From an uncultured Faecalibacterium sp. (GTDB lineage: Bacteria; Bacillota; Clostridia; Oscillospirales; Ruminococcaceae): a stretch of 64,000 nucleotides of DNA. The position numbers and the translations under genes are program-made. The DNA is taken from assembly GCA_937880095.1 (NCBI GenBank), contig CALFLK010000023.1:62001-126000 (forward strand), written 5' to 3'. Of this stretch, positions 1-8,071 are shown one piece after another (within the stretch, counting starts at the first letter, position 1; the number at the start of each line of letters is the position of its first letter). The notes beneath the pieces were generated by a model that worked only from the letters and a program-made list of their open reading frames with translations, was not told the DNA's origin and did not search any database.

Positions 1-325
1 GGAAGGCATCTTTGCCCGCACAGAAAGCACGGTCTAGCAAGCATTTCATATTGCCGGAAATGCCTGCAAAGTGTACTGGGCTGCCAAAGACAAAACCGTC
101 AGCGGTTTCTGCCTTGTCCAAAAGCTGATTCACCACGCCGTCAAAGACGCAGCGGCCTTTTCCTTTGCACTGGCTGCATCCAATGCAGCCGCCGATCGGC
201 TTTGCACCTGCCCAGAAAATTTCTGTTTCCACGCCGTCGGCCGCTAAAGCCTTGGCAATTAGGGTTAGTGCAGTATAAGTGCAGCCGGTTTCGTTCGGGC
301 TGCCGTTAATGAGCAATACTTTCAT
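1..325 (-). CDS. Flavodoxin-family / NADPH-dependent FMN reductase-like protein (C-terminus outside window)
   Basis: The visible 108 N-terminal residues begin MKVLLINGSPNETGCTYTAL, the beta strand and phosphate loop of the flavodoxin-like FMN fold, and continue with CIGCSQCKGKGRC and VFGSPVHFAGISGNMKCLLDR, typical of multimeric iron-sulfur-flavoprotein or FMN-reductase relatives. Such proteins bind FMN and act as NAD(P)H-dependent reductases in the cytoplasm; the substrate cannot be inferred. The ATG is preceded by AGGAGG at good spacing. The gene is cut by the left edge, so length and C-terminal domain are unknown. It is divergent from rlmCD. Confidence 0.85.
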   Translation of the reverse strand, partial: MKVLLINGSPNETGCTYTALTLIAKALAADGVETEIFWAGAKPIGGCIGCSQCKGKGRCVFDGVVNQLLDKAETADGFVFGSPVHFAGISGNMKCLLDRAFCAGKDAF

Positions 326-359
326 CAGGAAAGCCTCCTGTCGTTGAGATGATAGTTTT

Positions 360-388
360 AGTATAGCATATTTACCGGGTTCTGTTAT
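360..388 (-). promoter_or_regulatory. Promoter of the flavodoxin-family gene
   Basis: On the minus strand the extended -10 TGcTATACT (TATACT at 365..360) has a weak -35 ATAACA at 388..383, 17 bp away. It interlocks with the divergent rlmCD promoter. Confidence 0.55.
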
Positions 389-391
389 AAT
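363..391 (+). promoter_or_regulatory. Promoter of rlmCD
   Basis: Consensus TATAAT at 386..391 with extended -10 TG at 383-384; the -35 position (363..368, ATAGCA) is weak. The start codon of rlmCD lies about 40 nt downstream. Confidence 0.55.
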
Positions 392-437
392 GAATTAGAA
401 TAAAAATTGTGATGGAAAAAGTAAGGGAGGAACTCCG

Positions 438-1595
438 ATGAAACATACCTGTCCGCTGCAAACGCAGCGCTGTGGTGGCTGTCCGCTGCTGGGAAAAGAT
501 TACCCCGCTCAGCTGAAAACAAAGCAGGTCCGCATGGAAAAACTGCTGGGTCGCTATGGAAAAGTACAGCCCATTCGCGGCATGGAAAACCCCTGGCACT
601 ACCGCAACAAGGTAATTTCCACATTCGCAGCAGGCAGCGGTGGAAAACTTGTCTCTGGTATTTATGCTGCCGGTACCCATAAAGTATTGCCGGTACAGCA
701 GTGCTTGCTGCAGGACGAAATTCTGGATCAAGTGGTGGATGCTGTCCGTGCAGCTGCACGTCGTTGCCGCTATACCCCTTATAATGAGGATCATGGTACA
801 GGTCTTTTGCGTCATGTGCTGTGCCGCCGTGGTTTCGCCAGCGGTCAGGTGATGGTGGTTCTGGTAACGGGTCAGCCACTTTTGCCCGGTGCAAAGAACT
901 TTGTCAAAGCACTGATGGAAGAAGCAAAAAAGCGCAGCGTTCCGGTTACAACGGTCGTGCAGAACTATAACCCCCGCCAGACCAGCGCTGTACTGGGTAC
1001 AGAAGAAAAGGTACTGTATGGTAAAGGCTATATTCTGGATACCCTGTGCGGTCATACCTATGCGATCAGCCCCCGCAGTTTCTATCAGGTGAACCCGGTG
1101 CAGACCGAAGTGCTGTACACGCTGGCGGTAAAGGCGGCAAAACTCACCGGTAATGAAACGGTTCTGGATGCCTATTGCGGCATTGGTACTATTGGTCTGA
1201 CCGCTGCACCCCATGCAAAGCAAGTTGTTGGTGTGGAAAAGAATCGGGATGCCGTACGGGATGCTATTGGTAACGCGAAGCATAACGGCATTACCAATGC
1301 AAAGTTCTACGCAGCGGATGCTACCCAGTGGATCGTGGATGCAGCTGAAAAGGGTCAGACTGCGGATGTTGTGTTTATGGACCCGCCGCGGGAAGGCTCG
1401 ACGGAAGCATTTTTGCAGGCCATGGCAAAGATGGCACCGCGCCGTATTGTGTATGTCAGCTGTGGTCCGGACAGCCTTGCCCGTGATTTGCACCAGCTGA
1501 CTAAGCTGGGCTATCAGGTAGAGAGCATCCAGCCTGTTGATATGTTCCCCCATACCGAGCATATTGAAAATGTGGTGGCCCTGGTTCAAAAATAA
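438..1595 (+). CDS. rlmCD: 23S rRNA (uracil-5-)-methyltransferase, RlmD/RlmCD family
   Basis: SAM-dependent enzyme that makes 5-methyluridine in 23S rRNA. The 385-residue protein opens with a cysteine cluster (C5, C12, C15) that with a further Cys binds a 4Fe-4S cluster in this family. It then has the SAM-binding motif DAYCGIGTIGL (about residues 244-254), MDPPREG (about 314-320) and the catalytic cysteine in VSCGPD (about 342). The N-terminal TRAM domain of the longer family members is absent, as in other short versions. GGGAGGA lies upstream of the ATG. Whether it methylates one site (RlmD) or two (RlmCD) cannot be told from sequence. Single-gene unit ended by a hairpin terminator. Confidence 0.92.
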   Translation: MKHTCPLQTQRCGGCPLLGKDYPAQLKTKQVRMEKLLGRYGKVQPIRGMENPWHYRNKVISTFAAGSGGKLVSGIYAAGTHKVLPVQQCLLQDEILDQVVDAVRAAARRCRYTPYNEDHGTGLLRHVLCRRGFASGQVMVVLVTGQPLLPGAKNFVKALMEEAKKRSVPVTTVVQNYNPRQTSAVLGTEEKVLYGKGYILDTLCGHTYAISPRSFYQVNPVQTEVLYTLAVKAAKLTGNETVLDAYCGIGTIGLTAAPHAKQVVGVEKNRDAVRDAIGNAKHNGITNAKFYAADATQWIVDAAEKGQTADVVFMDPPREGSTEAFLQAMAKMAPRRIVYVSCGPDSLARDLHQLTKLGYQVESIQPVDMFPHTEHIENVVALVQK

Positions 1596-1603
1596 GAAGT
1601 TAT

Positions 1604-1646
1604 AAAAAGGCTGCTCATCGGAATAAGATGAGCAGCCTTTTTATTT
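1604..1646. terminator. Bidirectional intrinsic terminator
   Basis: 16-bp stem AAAAAGGCTGCTCATC (1604-1619) paired with 1627-1642, followed by T-rich sequence; A/T tracts on both sides let it serve rlmCD and the convergent gene ending at 1660. Confidence 0.9.
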
Positions 1647-1659
1647 TAATTTTCAGCTA

Positions 1660-2583
1660 TTATCGTGCCAGCGACATAGCCATACGGCGATGGGTATGTC
1701 GAATACCACGAATCGCTACACCGTAAGCCTGAATGTTTTCAGGCAGAGCCATGCCCACATAGCCGGAATCACCGATGTGATGAATGTCGGTTCCGGTCAT
1801 TTTGCATTCCAGCGCAATGCGGCGGATGGTGTCCACATCCGCACCCTCCTGGCTGGTACCGATGGAAGTAATGGTCAGCTTGTTCAGGCTGTGCGCATAG
1901 CTGACCAGACTGCGGATATACTCGGTGGTGATACCGGGTACAGTGCCGGGTGCAGGCAAAAGAATAATATCAGCGCCAGCCTCGACAAACTGGTCGATGT
2001 CGGCTTTGGTAATGATGTTTTCACCGCCTTCAAAAATCACACCGGAAGCGTGCATCTTGCCTGCCACCAGAACCATATCGTTGCCGACCGTTGCGGAAAT
2101 CGCTCGCAGAGAAGCGGTAATGGCTTCGTTGGAAACGCCGTTGCCGGGGTTGCCGGTGAGAACAATCATATCCACACCCATGTCTCGTGCCAGAACGGCA
2201 TTTTCAACCGTGGCATAACGTCCGACACTCATTTTCCAAACAGAATCGTCGTCTGCAACAGCGGCAGGGTCTACCGGCTCCAGATTGATGCCCACGATAC
2301 GTCCGGTGAGACGTTTGACTTCCCGTACAGTATCCTGCGGCGCAACCTTAGGCAGAGCCTGAATGACAGGCTGGCGTACATCGAACATATTCAAAAGCAG
2401 AATATCTGCGCCCATGGCGGCGGCATATTCAGCGTTGGTAATGTCGTTCAAAAGCGGCGAAATGGTGCCGATGGTTTCGCTGGCTAACACACGACCCTCG
2501 CTGCCTGCCAGAGAGAAAAGCAGTTCGTCGCGGGTGAGGTGTGTCATTTCAGCAGGGGTCAAGTCAAGGATTCGTTTTACCAT
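1660..2583 (-). CDS. Conserved TIM-barrel-like protein of unknown function (DUF7916-type; often labelled PEP phosphonomutase or hydrolase)
   Basis: A 307-residue cytoplasmic protein beginning MVKRILDLTPAEMTHLTRDE. Repeated beta-strand/Gly-rich patterns such as GADILLLNMFD, RIVGINLEP, GVDMIVLTGNPGNGVSN, ADIILLPAPGTVPG and THHIG-like GTDIHHIGDSGY suggest a (beta/alpha)8 barrel. I recognise it as the family that automated pipelines call haloacid-dehalogenase-like or PEP-phosphonomutase, with no strong biochemical basis. AGGAGG precedes the ATG. It stands alone between two terminators, so the context gives no pathway. Substrate and reaction are unknown. Confidence 0.7.
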   Translation of the reverse strand: MVKRILDLTPAEMTHLTRDELLFSLAGSEGRVLASETIGTISPLLNDITNAEYAAAMGADILLLNMFDVRQPVIQALPKVAPQDTVREVKRLTGRIVGINLEPVDPAAVADDDSVWKMSVGRYATVENAVLARDMGVDMIVLTGNPGNGVSNEAITASLRAISATVGNDMVLVAGKMHASGVIFEGGENIITKADIDQFVEAGADIILLPAPGTVPGITTEYIRSLVSYAHSLNKLTITSIGTSQEGADVDTIRRIALECKMTGTDIHHIGDSGYVGMALPENIQAYGVAIRGIRHTHRRMAMSLAR

Positions 2584-2617
2584 AATCGTGTCCTCCTGTA
2601 ATTGGTACGTTGGTTTC

Positions 2618-2626
2618 AGTATAGCA
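2618..2626 (-). promoter_or_regulatory. Extended -10 promoter of the 1660..2583 gene
   Basis: Minus-strand TGcTATACT about 35 nt upstream of the start codon; no good -35 at 17 bp. Confidence 0.5.
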
Positions 2627-2663
2627 TATCGAACACAAAAAAATCGAGCAGGAGAGAAAACAA

Positions 2664-2708
2664 AGAAAAATCCCCCGGCGGGCTTTTGGATAAGCTGCCG
2701 GGGGATTT
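2664..2708 (-). terminator. Terminator of the ttcA-alr-lepA unit
   Basis: 12-bp stem AAATCCCCCGGC/GCCGGGGGATTT (2668-2679 with 2697-2708) directly after the lepA stop, followed on the minus strand by T-rich sequence. Confidence 0.9.
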
Positions 2709-2716
2709 GATGTTAT

Positions 2717-4528
2717 TTAGTCGTCGGCGCTGTCCAGCTTCAGAACGGCAGTGAAAGCCTCGCTGGGGAGCTGTACGCTGCCCAGCTGACGCATCTTCTT
2801 CTTGCCTTCCTTCTGCTTTTCCAGCAGCTTCTTCTTACGGGAAATATCGCCGCCATAGCACTTTGCCAGAACGTCCTTGCGCATTGCCTTAACGGTTTCG
2901 CGGGCGATGATCTTGCCGCCGACAGCTGCCTGAACCGGAACTTCGAACAGCATGCGGGGAATATTATCACGCAGACGCTCGCAGATACGGCGACCCTTGG
3001 CGTAAGCATTGTCCTTAAAGACGATCATGGACAGTGCGTCCACGGGGTCACCATTCAAGAGGAAGTCCAGCTTGACCAGCTCGCTGGGGCGGAACTCCTT
3101 GAACTCGTAATCGTAGCTTGCATAGCCACGGCTGCGACTCTTGATTGCATCAAAGAAGTCGTATACGATTTCGCCCAGCGGCATTTCGTAGTGCAGGTCT
3201 ACGCGGGTCTGGTCCATGTACTTCATGTTCAGCAGCACACCGCGCTTGTTCTGGCACAGCTCCATCAGGCTGCCCACATAGTCGTTGGGGGTATAAACGT
3301 GTACGTCAACAAACGGCTCTTCCTGCAAAGCAATTTCGGTGGGGTCCGGATAGCCGGAGGGGTTGGAAATCATTGCAACGGTGCCGTCGGTCATGGTCAA
3401 GCGATACTCAACGCCGGGGGTGGTGGTAATCAAATCCAGATCGAACTCACGTTCCAGACGCTCGGTGATGATTTCCATGTGCAACAGACCCAGGAAACCA
3501 CAGCGGAAACCAAAGCTCAGAGCGGTACTGGTTTCCTTTTCAAAGGTCAGAGAAGCATCGTTCAGCTGCAGCTTTTCCAGTGCGTCCTTCAAATCGGGAT
3601 AGTCGGCGCCGTTGGCGGGGTAAATACCGCAGAACACCATGGGCTTTACCTGGCGGTAGCCGGGCAGTGCTTCTGCGGTGGGGCGGCTTGCCAGCGTGAC
3701 GGTATCACCAACACGGGTATCCTGAACGGTCTTGATGGAAGCGGTCAGGTAGCCGACTTCGCCAGCCTCCAGCTTATCGCAAGGAGCCAGAGCGGTAGCG
3801 CCCATGTGACCGACTTCGACCAGTGTAAACTCGGCACCAGTGCTCATCAGGCGGATGGTGTCGCCAGCCTTTACGGAGCCTTCGAATACACGGATGTAAA
3901 CGATAACGCCCTTGTAGCTGTCATAGATGCTGTCGAAAATCAAAGCCTTCAGCGGTGCGTCCGGGTCACCGGTGGGGGCAGGGATGTCCTCGACCACACG
4001 CTCCAGAACCGATTCGATGTTGATGCCGTTTTTCGCGGAAACACGGGGCGCATCCATGCAGGGCAGACCAATTACATCTTCCACTTCCTGTGCTACTTCG
4101 TCCGGGTGTGCACTGGGCAGGTCGATTTTGTTCAGAATGGGTACCAGCTCCAAGTCGTGCTCCAGAGCCATATAGGTGTTTGCCAGCGTCTGAGCTTCTA
4201 CGCCCTGGCTGGCGTCAACAACCAGAATTGCACCTTCGCAGGCAGCCAGACTGCGGCTGACTTCGTAAGCAAAGTCAACGTGACCCGGGGTGTCAATCAG
4301 GTTGAAGTCGTATTCTTTGCCGTTCTGGGCTTTGTAGCGCATGGTAACAGCGCGTGCCTTAATGGTAATGCCGCGCTCTTTTTCCAGCTCCATATCATCC
4401 AGAATCTGGTCCTGCATGGTACGCTCGTCCACGCTCTGGGTCAACTGCAGAATGCGGTCGGACAGGGTGGATTTACCATGGTCGATGTGGGCAATGATGC
4501 AGAAATTGCGAATGTTATCTCTTGCCAT
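2717..4528 (-). CDS. lepA: Elongation factor 4 (LepA), ribosome back-translocating GTPase
   Basis: Translational GTPase that acts on stalled or mis-translocated 70S ribosomes. The 603-residue protein has the G1 loop AHIDHGKST at about residues 13-21, DTPGHVDF, NKIDLP, EF-G-like domains and the LepA-specific C-terminal region ending in KKKLLEKQKEGKKKMRQLGS. I use the ATG at 4528 (MARDNIRNF) because CGGAGGA sits just upstream; a start seven codons earlier has no ribosome site. It is the last gene after ttcA and alr (58-nt gap from alr). Length is normal for the family. Confidence 0.97.
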   Translation of the reverse strand: MARDNIRNFCIIAHIDHGKSTLSDRILQLTQSVDERTMQDQILDDMELEKERGITIKARAVTMRYKAQNGKEYDFNLIDTPGHVDFAYEVSRSLAACEGAILVVDASQGVEAQTLANTYMALEHDLELVPILNKIDLPSAHPDEVAQEVEDVIGLPCMDAPRVSAKNGINIESVLERVVEDIPAPTGDPDAPLKALIFDSIYDSYKGVIVYIRVFEGSVKAGDTIRLMSTGAEFTLVEVGHMGATALAPCDKLEAGEVGYLTASIKTVQDTRVGDTVTLASRPTAEALPGYRQVKPMVFCGIYPANGADYPDLKDALEKLQLNDASLTFEKETSTALSFGFRCGFLGLLHMEIITERLEREFDLDLITTTPGVEYRLTMTDGTVAMISNPSGYPDPTEIALQEEPFVDVHVYTPNDYVGSLMELCQNKRGVLLNMKYMDQTRVDLHYEMPLGEIVYDFFDAIKSRSRGYASYDYEFKEFRPSELVKLDFLLNGDPVDALSMIVFKDNAYAKGRRICERLRDNIPRMLFEVPVQAAVGGKIIARETVKAMRKDVLAKCYGGDISRKKKLLEKQKEGKKKMRQLGSVQLPSEAFTAVLKLDSADD

Positions 4529-4586
4529 AGAGTCCTCCGATTTTAACAAATTCTATCTTCTACAAGTACGCTTGTGTTTTCTAAAA

Positions 4587-5783
4587 TCAATCGTTCAAAT
4601 AATCTGCCACTTCAACCAGCTGCTCGCCCTGACGGTACAGGCGCGGCACGCGGCGGCTGGGCATACAAAGCACTTCATAGGGAATGGTGCCGATTTTGTC
4701 CGCAATGGTCTGTGCGGTATCGGAAACCTTACCGCCCCAGAGGATGGCTTCATCTCCGGCTTTGACCTGCGGAATATGGCTCACATCCACCAGCATTTGG
4801 TCCATGCACACACGACCGATGACAGGTGCGGCGACGCCGTGAATTTCCGCAACACCCTTGCCGCAGCTCAGGCTGCGGGGGTAGCCGTCCGCATAACCTA
4901 CGCAGAGCGTTGCAATACGGGTAGGCTGTTCTGCAGTAAAAGCACGACCATATCCGGCAGACTGACCGGGTTGTAAAGTCTTAACTTGGCTGACCAGTGT
5001 TTTCAGCTGCATCACCGGGTGCAAATCCTGTTCCAGATGGGTGCCGTCAGGGGCAAAACCATACAAGACAATGCCGGGGCGCGCCATGCAGCGATTGGCA
5101 GGCAATCCAGACGGCCAGTCCGGATGCAGCAGGGTAGCGGCAGAGTTGTCACAATGCAAAAGTTCCGGTGCATGTCCTGCTTGTTCCAACGTTTGATAAG
5201 CGCGACAGAACAGCGTGTACTGCTCGTTGGTGTAAGCGATATCGTCCGGGACTTCGCTGTCCGCAACCGAGAAATGTTGGAACATTCCGGTGACCTGCAA
5301 ACCCGGCAGATCATAGACCGCCAGCATTTGTGCGATAGCTGCATCAAAATCAGTGCGCAGGTCAAAACCAATACGCCCCATGCCAGTGTCAGCTTTCAGA
5401 TGGACCGATACGGTTACACCGGCAGACTGAGCCTCCTGACTGAGCAGTGCTGCATATTCCGGAGAAAAACAGGTCTGTGTCAGATTCTGCTGCGCCAGCA
5501 TGGGTGCAAAGCTGGGCTGGGTGTAACCCAGGATCAAAATGGGGAGTGTCAGCCCTGCGCGGCGCAGCTGGGTTGCTTCTGCCAGACAACTGACGGCAAG
5601 CCATGCAGCGCCTGCCTGCGCAAAAGCACGGGCGCAAGGCACAGCACCATGCCCATAGGCGTCCGCTTTCACTACGGCACACAAAGGCAGTTTACCGGCA
5701 CGCTGCTGCACCACGTTCCAGTTGTGCAGCAGGGCGTTCAGGTCGATTTCCACCCAGGTGTGTCGTTCAAAGTCCAAAGGCAT
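4587..5783 (-). CDS. alr: Alanine racemase
   Basis: PLP enzyme that converts L-Ala to D-Ala for peptidoglycan. The 398-residue protein has the PLP lysine K39 in VVKADAYGHG, the GYGRAF segment that carries the second catalytic tyrosine (about residue 279), CVGYADGYPR and the C-terminal beta domain with VCMDQMLVDVS. Ribosome site AAGGAGA. Only 21 nt separates it from the ttcA stop, so the two are probably co-transcribed. D-Ala supply matches the D-Ala-D-Ala carboxypeptidase and murC elsewhere in the window, though these are not linked. Confidence 0.96.
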   Translation of the reverse strand: MPLDFERHTWVEIDLNALLHNWNVVQQRAGKLPLCAVVKADAYGHGAVPCARAFAQAGAAWLAVSCLAEATQLRRAGLTLPILILGYTQPSFAPMLAQQNLTQTCFSPEYAALLSQEAQSAGVTVSVHLKADTGMGRIGFDLRTDFDAAIAQMLAVYDLPGLQVTGMFQHFSVADSEVPDDIAYTNEQYTLFCRAYQTLEQAGHAPELLHCDNSAATLLHPDWPSGLPANRCMARPGIVLYGFAPDGTHLEQDLHPVMQLKTLVSQVKTLQPGQSAGYGRAFTAEQPTRIATLCVGYADGYPRSLSCGKGVAEIHGVAAPVIGRVCMDQMLVDVSHIPQVKAGDEAILWGGKVSDTAQTIADKIGTIPYEVLCMPSRRVPRLYRQGEQLVEVADYLND

Positions 5784-5804
5784 AAAAAGGTTCTCCTTCT
5801 TGGG

Positions 5805-6560
5805 TCAGGGTTTCATGCGGCCGGTGTGCTTGGGCGCCCAGCCGTCAATGCCGCTTTCCTGTAAAGCGTGCAGGGTTTTCTGACGGAAAGCCGGGTCCTT
5901 TTTGCACATCTCGGCAACGAATTCCTTGGTTTCCTGCCGCACGGTGGTTCCGTCAATGGGACAGTGACTCTTTACGATAGGCAGCTGCTGCTCCCGTACA
6001 GCGCGAATGACTTCATGCTCCGTAGCGAGCAGCATGGGGCGAATCATCGTCAGATCTCGGCGGGACAGGTAAGTAACCGGCGAGAAACAGCCGATACGAC
6101 CCTCCCGCCACAGATTCATATAGAAAGTTTCGATGGCGTCATCCAGATGATGCCCCAGTGCAACCTTGTTGCAGCCAAGCTCCTGCGCAGCAGTATGCAG
6201 AGCCCCACGGCGCAGTTTTGCGCACAGGGAACAGGGGTTCTTTTCTTTGCGGTAATCAAATACCACCGGACCGATGTCTGTGGTGCGGACGTGATATTCT
6301 GCGCCGTAGCGGTCGAACAGCTCCTGCAAAGGTGCGGTGTCCATGGGTACATGACCAAACTGCGGGTCCAGCGTAACGGGTACAACGGTAAAATCAAATC
6401 CGATGTATTCCTTCAGCATCAAAAGACCCACAGAGAGAGCCATGCTGTCTTTGCCACCAGACACACCTACAAGGATACGGTCGCCGGGGGCGATCATTTC
6501 ATAATCCTGCACAGCTTTGCGCATCAGACCGCAGAGCCGCTGCATATTTGTGTTTGCCAT
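5805..6560 (-). CDS. ttcA: tRNA 2-thiocytidine biosynthesis protein TtcA family (PP-loop)
   Basis: ATP-dependent thiolase of the PP-loop superfamily that, in characterised members, makes 2-thiocytidine at tRNA position 32 using an Fe-S cluster. Visible are the PP-loop SGGKDS (34-39), CSLC (C110, C113), GHHLDDAIET and a third cysteine in KSHCPIDG. The ATG at 6560 is chosen because AGGAG (6570..6566) sits 5 nt upstream; an in-frame GTG two codons earlier overlaps that site. 251 residues, shorter than proteobacterial TtcA at the C-terminus. First gene of the ttcA-alr-lepA group. Confidence 0.9.
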   Translation of the reverse strand: MANTNMQRLCGLMRKAVQDYEMIAPGDRILVGVSGGKDSMALSVGLLMLKEYIGFDFTVVPVTLDPQFGHVPMDTAPLQELFDRYGAEYHVRTTDIGPVVFDYRKEKNPCSLCAKLRRGALHTAAQELGCNKVALGHHLDDAIETFYMNLWREGRIGCFSPVTYLSRRDLTMIRPMLLATEHEVIRAVREQQLPIVKSHCPIDGTTVRQETKEFVAEMCKKDPAFRQKTLHALQESGIDGWAPKHTGRMKP

Positions 6561-6597
6561 ATACACTCCTACTTTACATTATATAAGAATCCCACAT

Positions 6598-6606
6598 AGT
6601 ATACCA
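6598..6606 (-). promoter_or_regulatory. Probable extended -10 promoter for ttcA-alr-lepA
   Basis: Minus-strand TGgTATACT about 40 nt upstream of ttcA; the -35 position is only a T run. The stretch 6607-6790 has no gene: it is AT-rich with a short GAAAACAAGAG tandem repeat near 6724-6746 and nothing else I can identify. Confidence 0.45.
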
Positions 6607-6793
6607 CAAAAAGGGCACTAAAAAAATGACTTTCCGCGGATTTTTCGGCATCTTGTATGCAGAAAAGCTGTGTTTTTGGTGAAAGAATCAAAACTTTTCA
6701 AAATTGCCATTTTAGAAAATGAAAGAAAACAAGAGAAAACAAGAGTAAATGAAAGATAGCTGGACCTGCGCCGAAAAAATCCGGGAAAACCTA

Positions 6794-6822
6794 TTGACGA
6801 AAAAACAGCGATGCTGTATACT
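6794..6822 (+). promoter_or_regulatory. Strong sigma-A promoter for rplM-rpsI
   Basis: TTGACG (6794-6799), 17-bp spacer, TATACT (6817-6822). It leaves a roughly 110-nt leader before rplM. Confidence 0.85.
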
Positions 6823-6828
6823 ATTCCT

Positions 6829-6942
6829 CGCGCTGATATGATGAGCGTGTATGAATTCAAAAACCTCAGCTGCATTTGTCGCTGTTTGGTTGATTTTATG
6901 ATAGTCCCCTTTGCGGGGACACTTTCAAATGGAGGAAAAGAT
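6829..6942 (+). promoter_or_regulatory. Structured rplM leader, candidate ribosomal-protein autoregulatory element
   Basis: The leader has a perfect hairpin GTCCCC-TTTGC-GGGGAC (6904-6920) followed closely by the rplM ribosome site GGAGGA (6931-6936). Firmicutes are known to carry an L13 leader RNA in front of rplM that mediates feedback control. Position and hairpin fit, but I did not match a covariance model. Confidence 0.5.
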
Positions 6943-7371
6943 ATGAGCACTACTCTGGTAAAGCCCGCTGAAGTCGAGCGCAAGTGGTACCTGCTCGACG
7001 CTGCCGGCAAGACCCTGGGCCACGTCGCTGCAGAGGCTGCTGTGCTGCTGCGCGGCAAGAACAAGGTTAACTTCACCCCCAACGTGGACTGCGGTGACTT
7101 CGTTGTTATCGTTAACTGCGACAAGGCAGTTCTGACCGGCAAGAAGCTGGAGCAGAAGTTCCACTACAGCCACAGCCTGTACGTCGGCAGCCTGAAGAAG
7201 GTTCAGTACGGCAAGCTGATGGCTGAGAACAGCGATCTGGCTATGACCTACGCTGTTAAGGGCATGGTTCCCAGCAACACCCTGGGCGCTAAGGCTATGA
7301 CCCGTCTGCACTGCTACAAGGGTGCTGAGCACATGCACGCTGCTCAGAAGCCCGAGACCGTTGAGTTCTAA
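6943..7371 (+). CDS. rplM: 50S ribosomal protein L13
   Basis: 142 residues, starting MSTTLVKPAEVERKWYLLDA and containing GKTLGHVAAEAAVLLRGKNK and YSHSLYVGSLK, all typical of L13, a 23S rRNA-binding protein of the large subunit. The ATG at 6943 follows GGAGGAAAAGAT; a longer open frame from 6811 would start inside the leader without a ribosome site. Codons are strongly biased (CTG, GCT, AAG), as expected for a highly expressed gene. Followed after 14 nt by rpsI. Confidence 0.98.
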   Translation: MSTTLVKPAEVERKWYLLDAAGKTLGHVAAEAAVLLRGKNKVNFTPNVDCGDFVVIVNCDKAVLTGKKLEQKFHYSHSLYVGSLKKVQYGKLMAENSDLAMTYAVKGMVPSNTLGAKAMTRLHCYKGAEHMHAAQKPETVEF

Positions 7372-7385
7372 GGAGGCAACCGAAC

Positions 7386-7781
7386 ATGTACGAAACCAAA
7401 GAATATTTCTACGGCACCGGCCGTCGTAAGCATTCCGTTGCCCGCGTTCGCGTTTACAAGGGCACCGGCAAGGTCACCATCAACGATCGTGACATCGACA
7501 ACTACTTCGGTCTGGAGACCCTGAAGCTGATCGTTCGCAGCCCGCTGGTTCTGCTGGGCGTTGAGAACGAGTACGACGTTGTTGTCCGCGTTGCAGGCGG
7601 CGGCGTTTCCGGCCAGGCTGGCGCTATCCGCCACGGCCTGTCTCGCGCTCTGCTGCAGAGCGGCGACGTTCGCACTACCCTGAAGAAGGCTGGCTTCCTG
7701 ACTCGCGATCCTCGTATGAAGGAACGTAAGAAATACGGCTTGAAGGGCGCTCGTCGTGCACCCCAGTTCTCCAAGCGCTAA
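7386..7781 (+). CDS. rpsI: 30S ribosomal protein S9
   Basis: 131 residues ending in the universal SKR tail that reaches the ribosomal P site. YGTGRRKHSVARVRV near the N-terminus and GGGVSGQAGAIRHGLSRAL mid-protein are diagnostic. Ribosome site AAGGAGG. Co-transcribed with rplM, the conserved L13-S9 pair, and closed by a strong terminator. Biased codon use as in rplM. Confidence 0.98.
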   Translation: MYETKEYFYGTGRRKHSVARVRVYKGTGKVTINDRDIDNYFGLETLKLIVRSPLVLLGVENEYDVVVRVAGGGVSGQAGAIRHGLSRALLQSGDVRTTLKKAGFLTRDPRMKERKKYGLKGARRAPQFSKR

Positions 7782-7803
7782 TCTTACGATTATATGCTTA
7801 TCG

Positions 7804-7837
7804 AAGAGCACTGCATTTTGCAGTGCTCTTTTTTTGT
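7804..7837 (+). terminator. Terminator of rplM-rpsI
   Basis: 12-bp perfect stem AAGAGCACTGCA (7804-7815) with 7819-7830, then a T run. Confidence 0.93.
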
Positions 7838-7956
7838 TGCCTTTTTGTCATCAAATTGCGATCGAAAAATTCAGCATTCGTATAAAAATCCAGAAAGAAA
7901 TATGGTAAAATGCATAATAAAAGTCTGCTTTTGTAGACAAGGTGACGAGAGAAAAT

Positions 7957-7985
7957 TTGACAAAAATGCGCTGCTGTGTTAAACT
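7957..7985 (+). promoter_or_regulatory. Promoter of the 3D-domain gene
   Basis: TTGACA (7957-7962), 17 bp, TAAACT (7980-7985). The upstream gap 7838-7956 holds only a small hairpin GTCTGC-ttttGTAGAC-like element near 7923-7938. Confidence 0.75.
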
Positions 7986-8014
7986 GCCTAAGCTTTTGTA
8001 AAAAGGAGATGGTG

Positions 8015-8071
8015 ATGATCTGCGTGCTGCATATACATGAAAAATCGAAAGGGGGCAGAAGCCTGTGTTGA
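8015..8071 (+). CDS. Possible 18-residue leader peptide coupled to the 3D-domain gene
   Basis: AAAGGAG at 8002-8008 is a better ribosome site than the one before the downstream gene, and an ATG 6 nt later opens an 18-codon frame (MICVLHIHEKSKGGRSLC). Its TGA (8069-8071) overlaps the GTG start of the next gene (8065). That arrangement suggests translational coupling, but such a short frame could be chance. Confidence 0.35.
   Translation: MICVLHIHEKSKGGRSLC

Noticed and set aside
7794..7982. 62-codon frame after rpsI
   Set aside because: It covers the rpsI terminator and the next promoter, has no ribosome site and no recognisable protein pattern.
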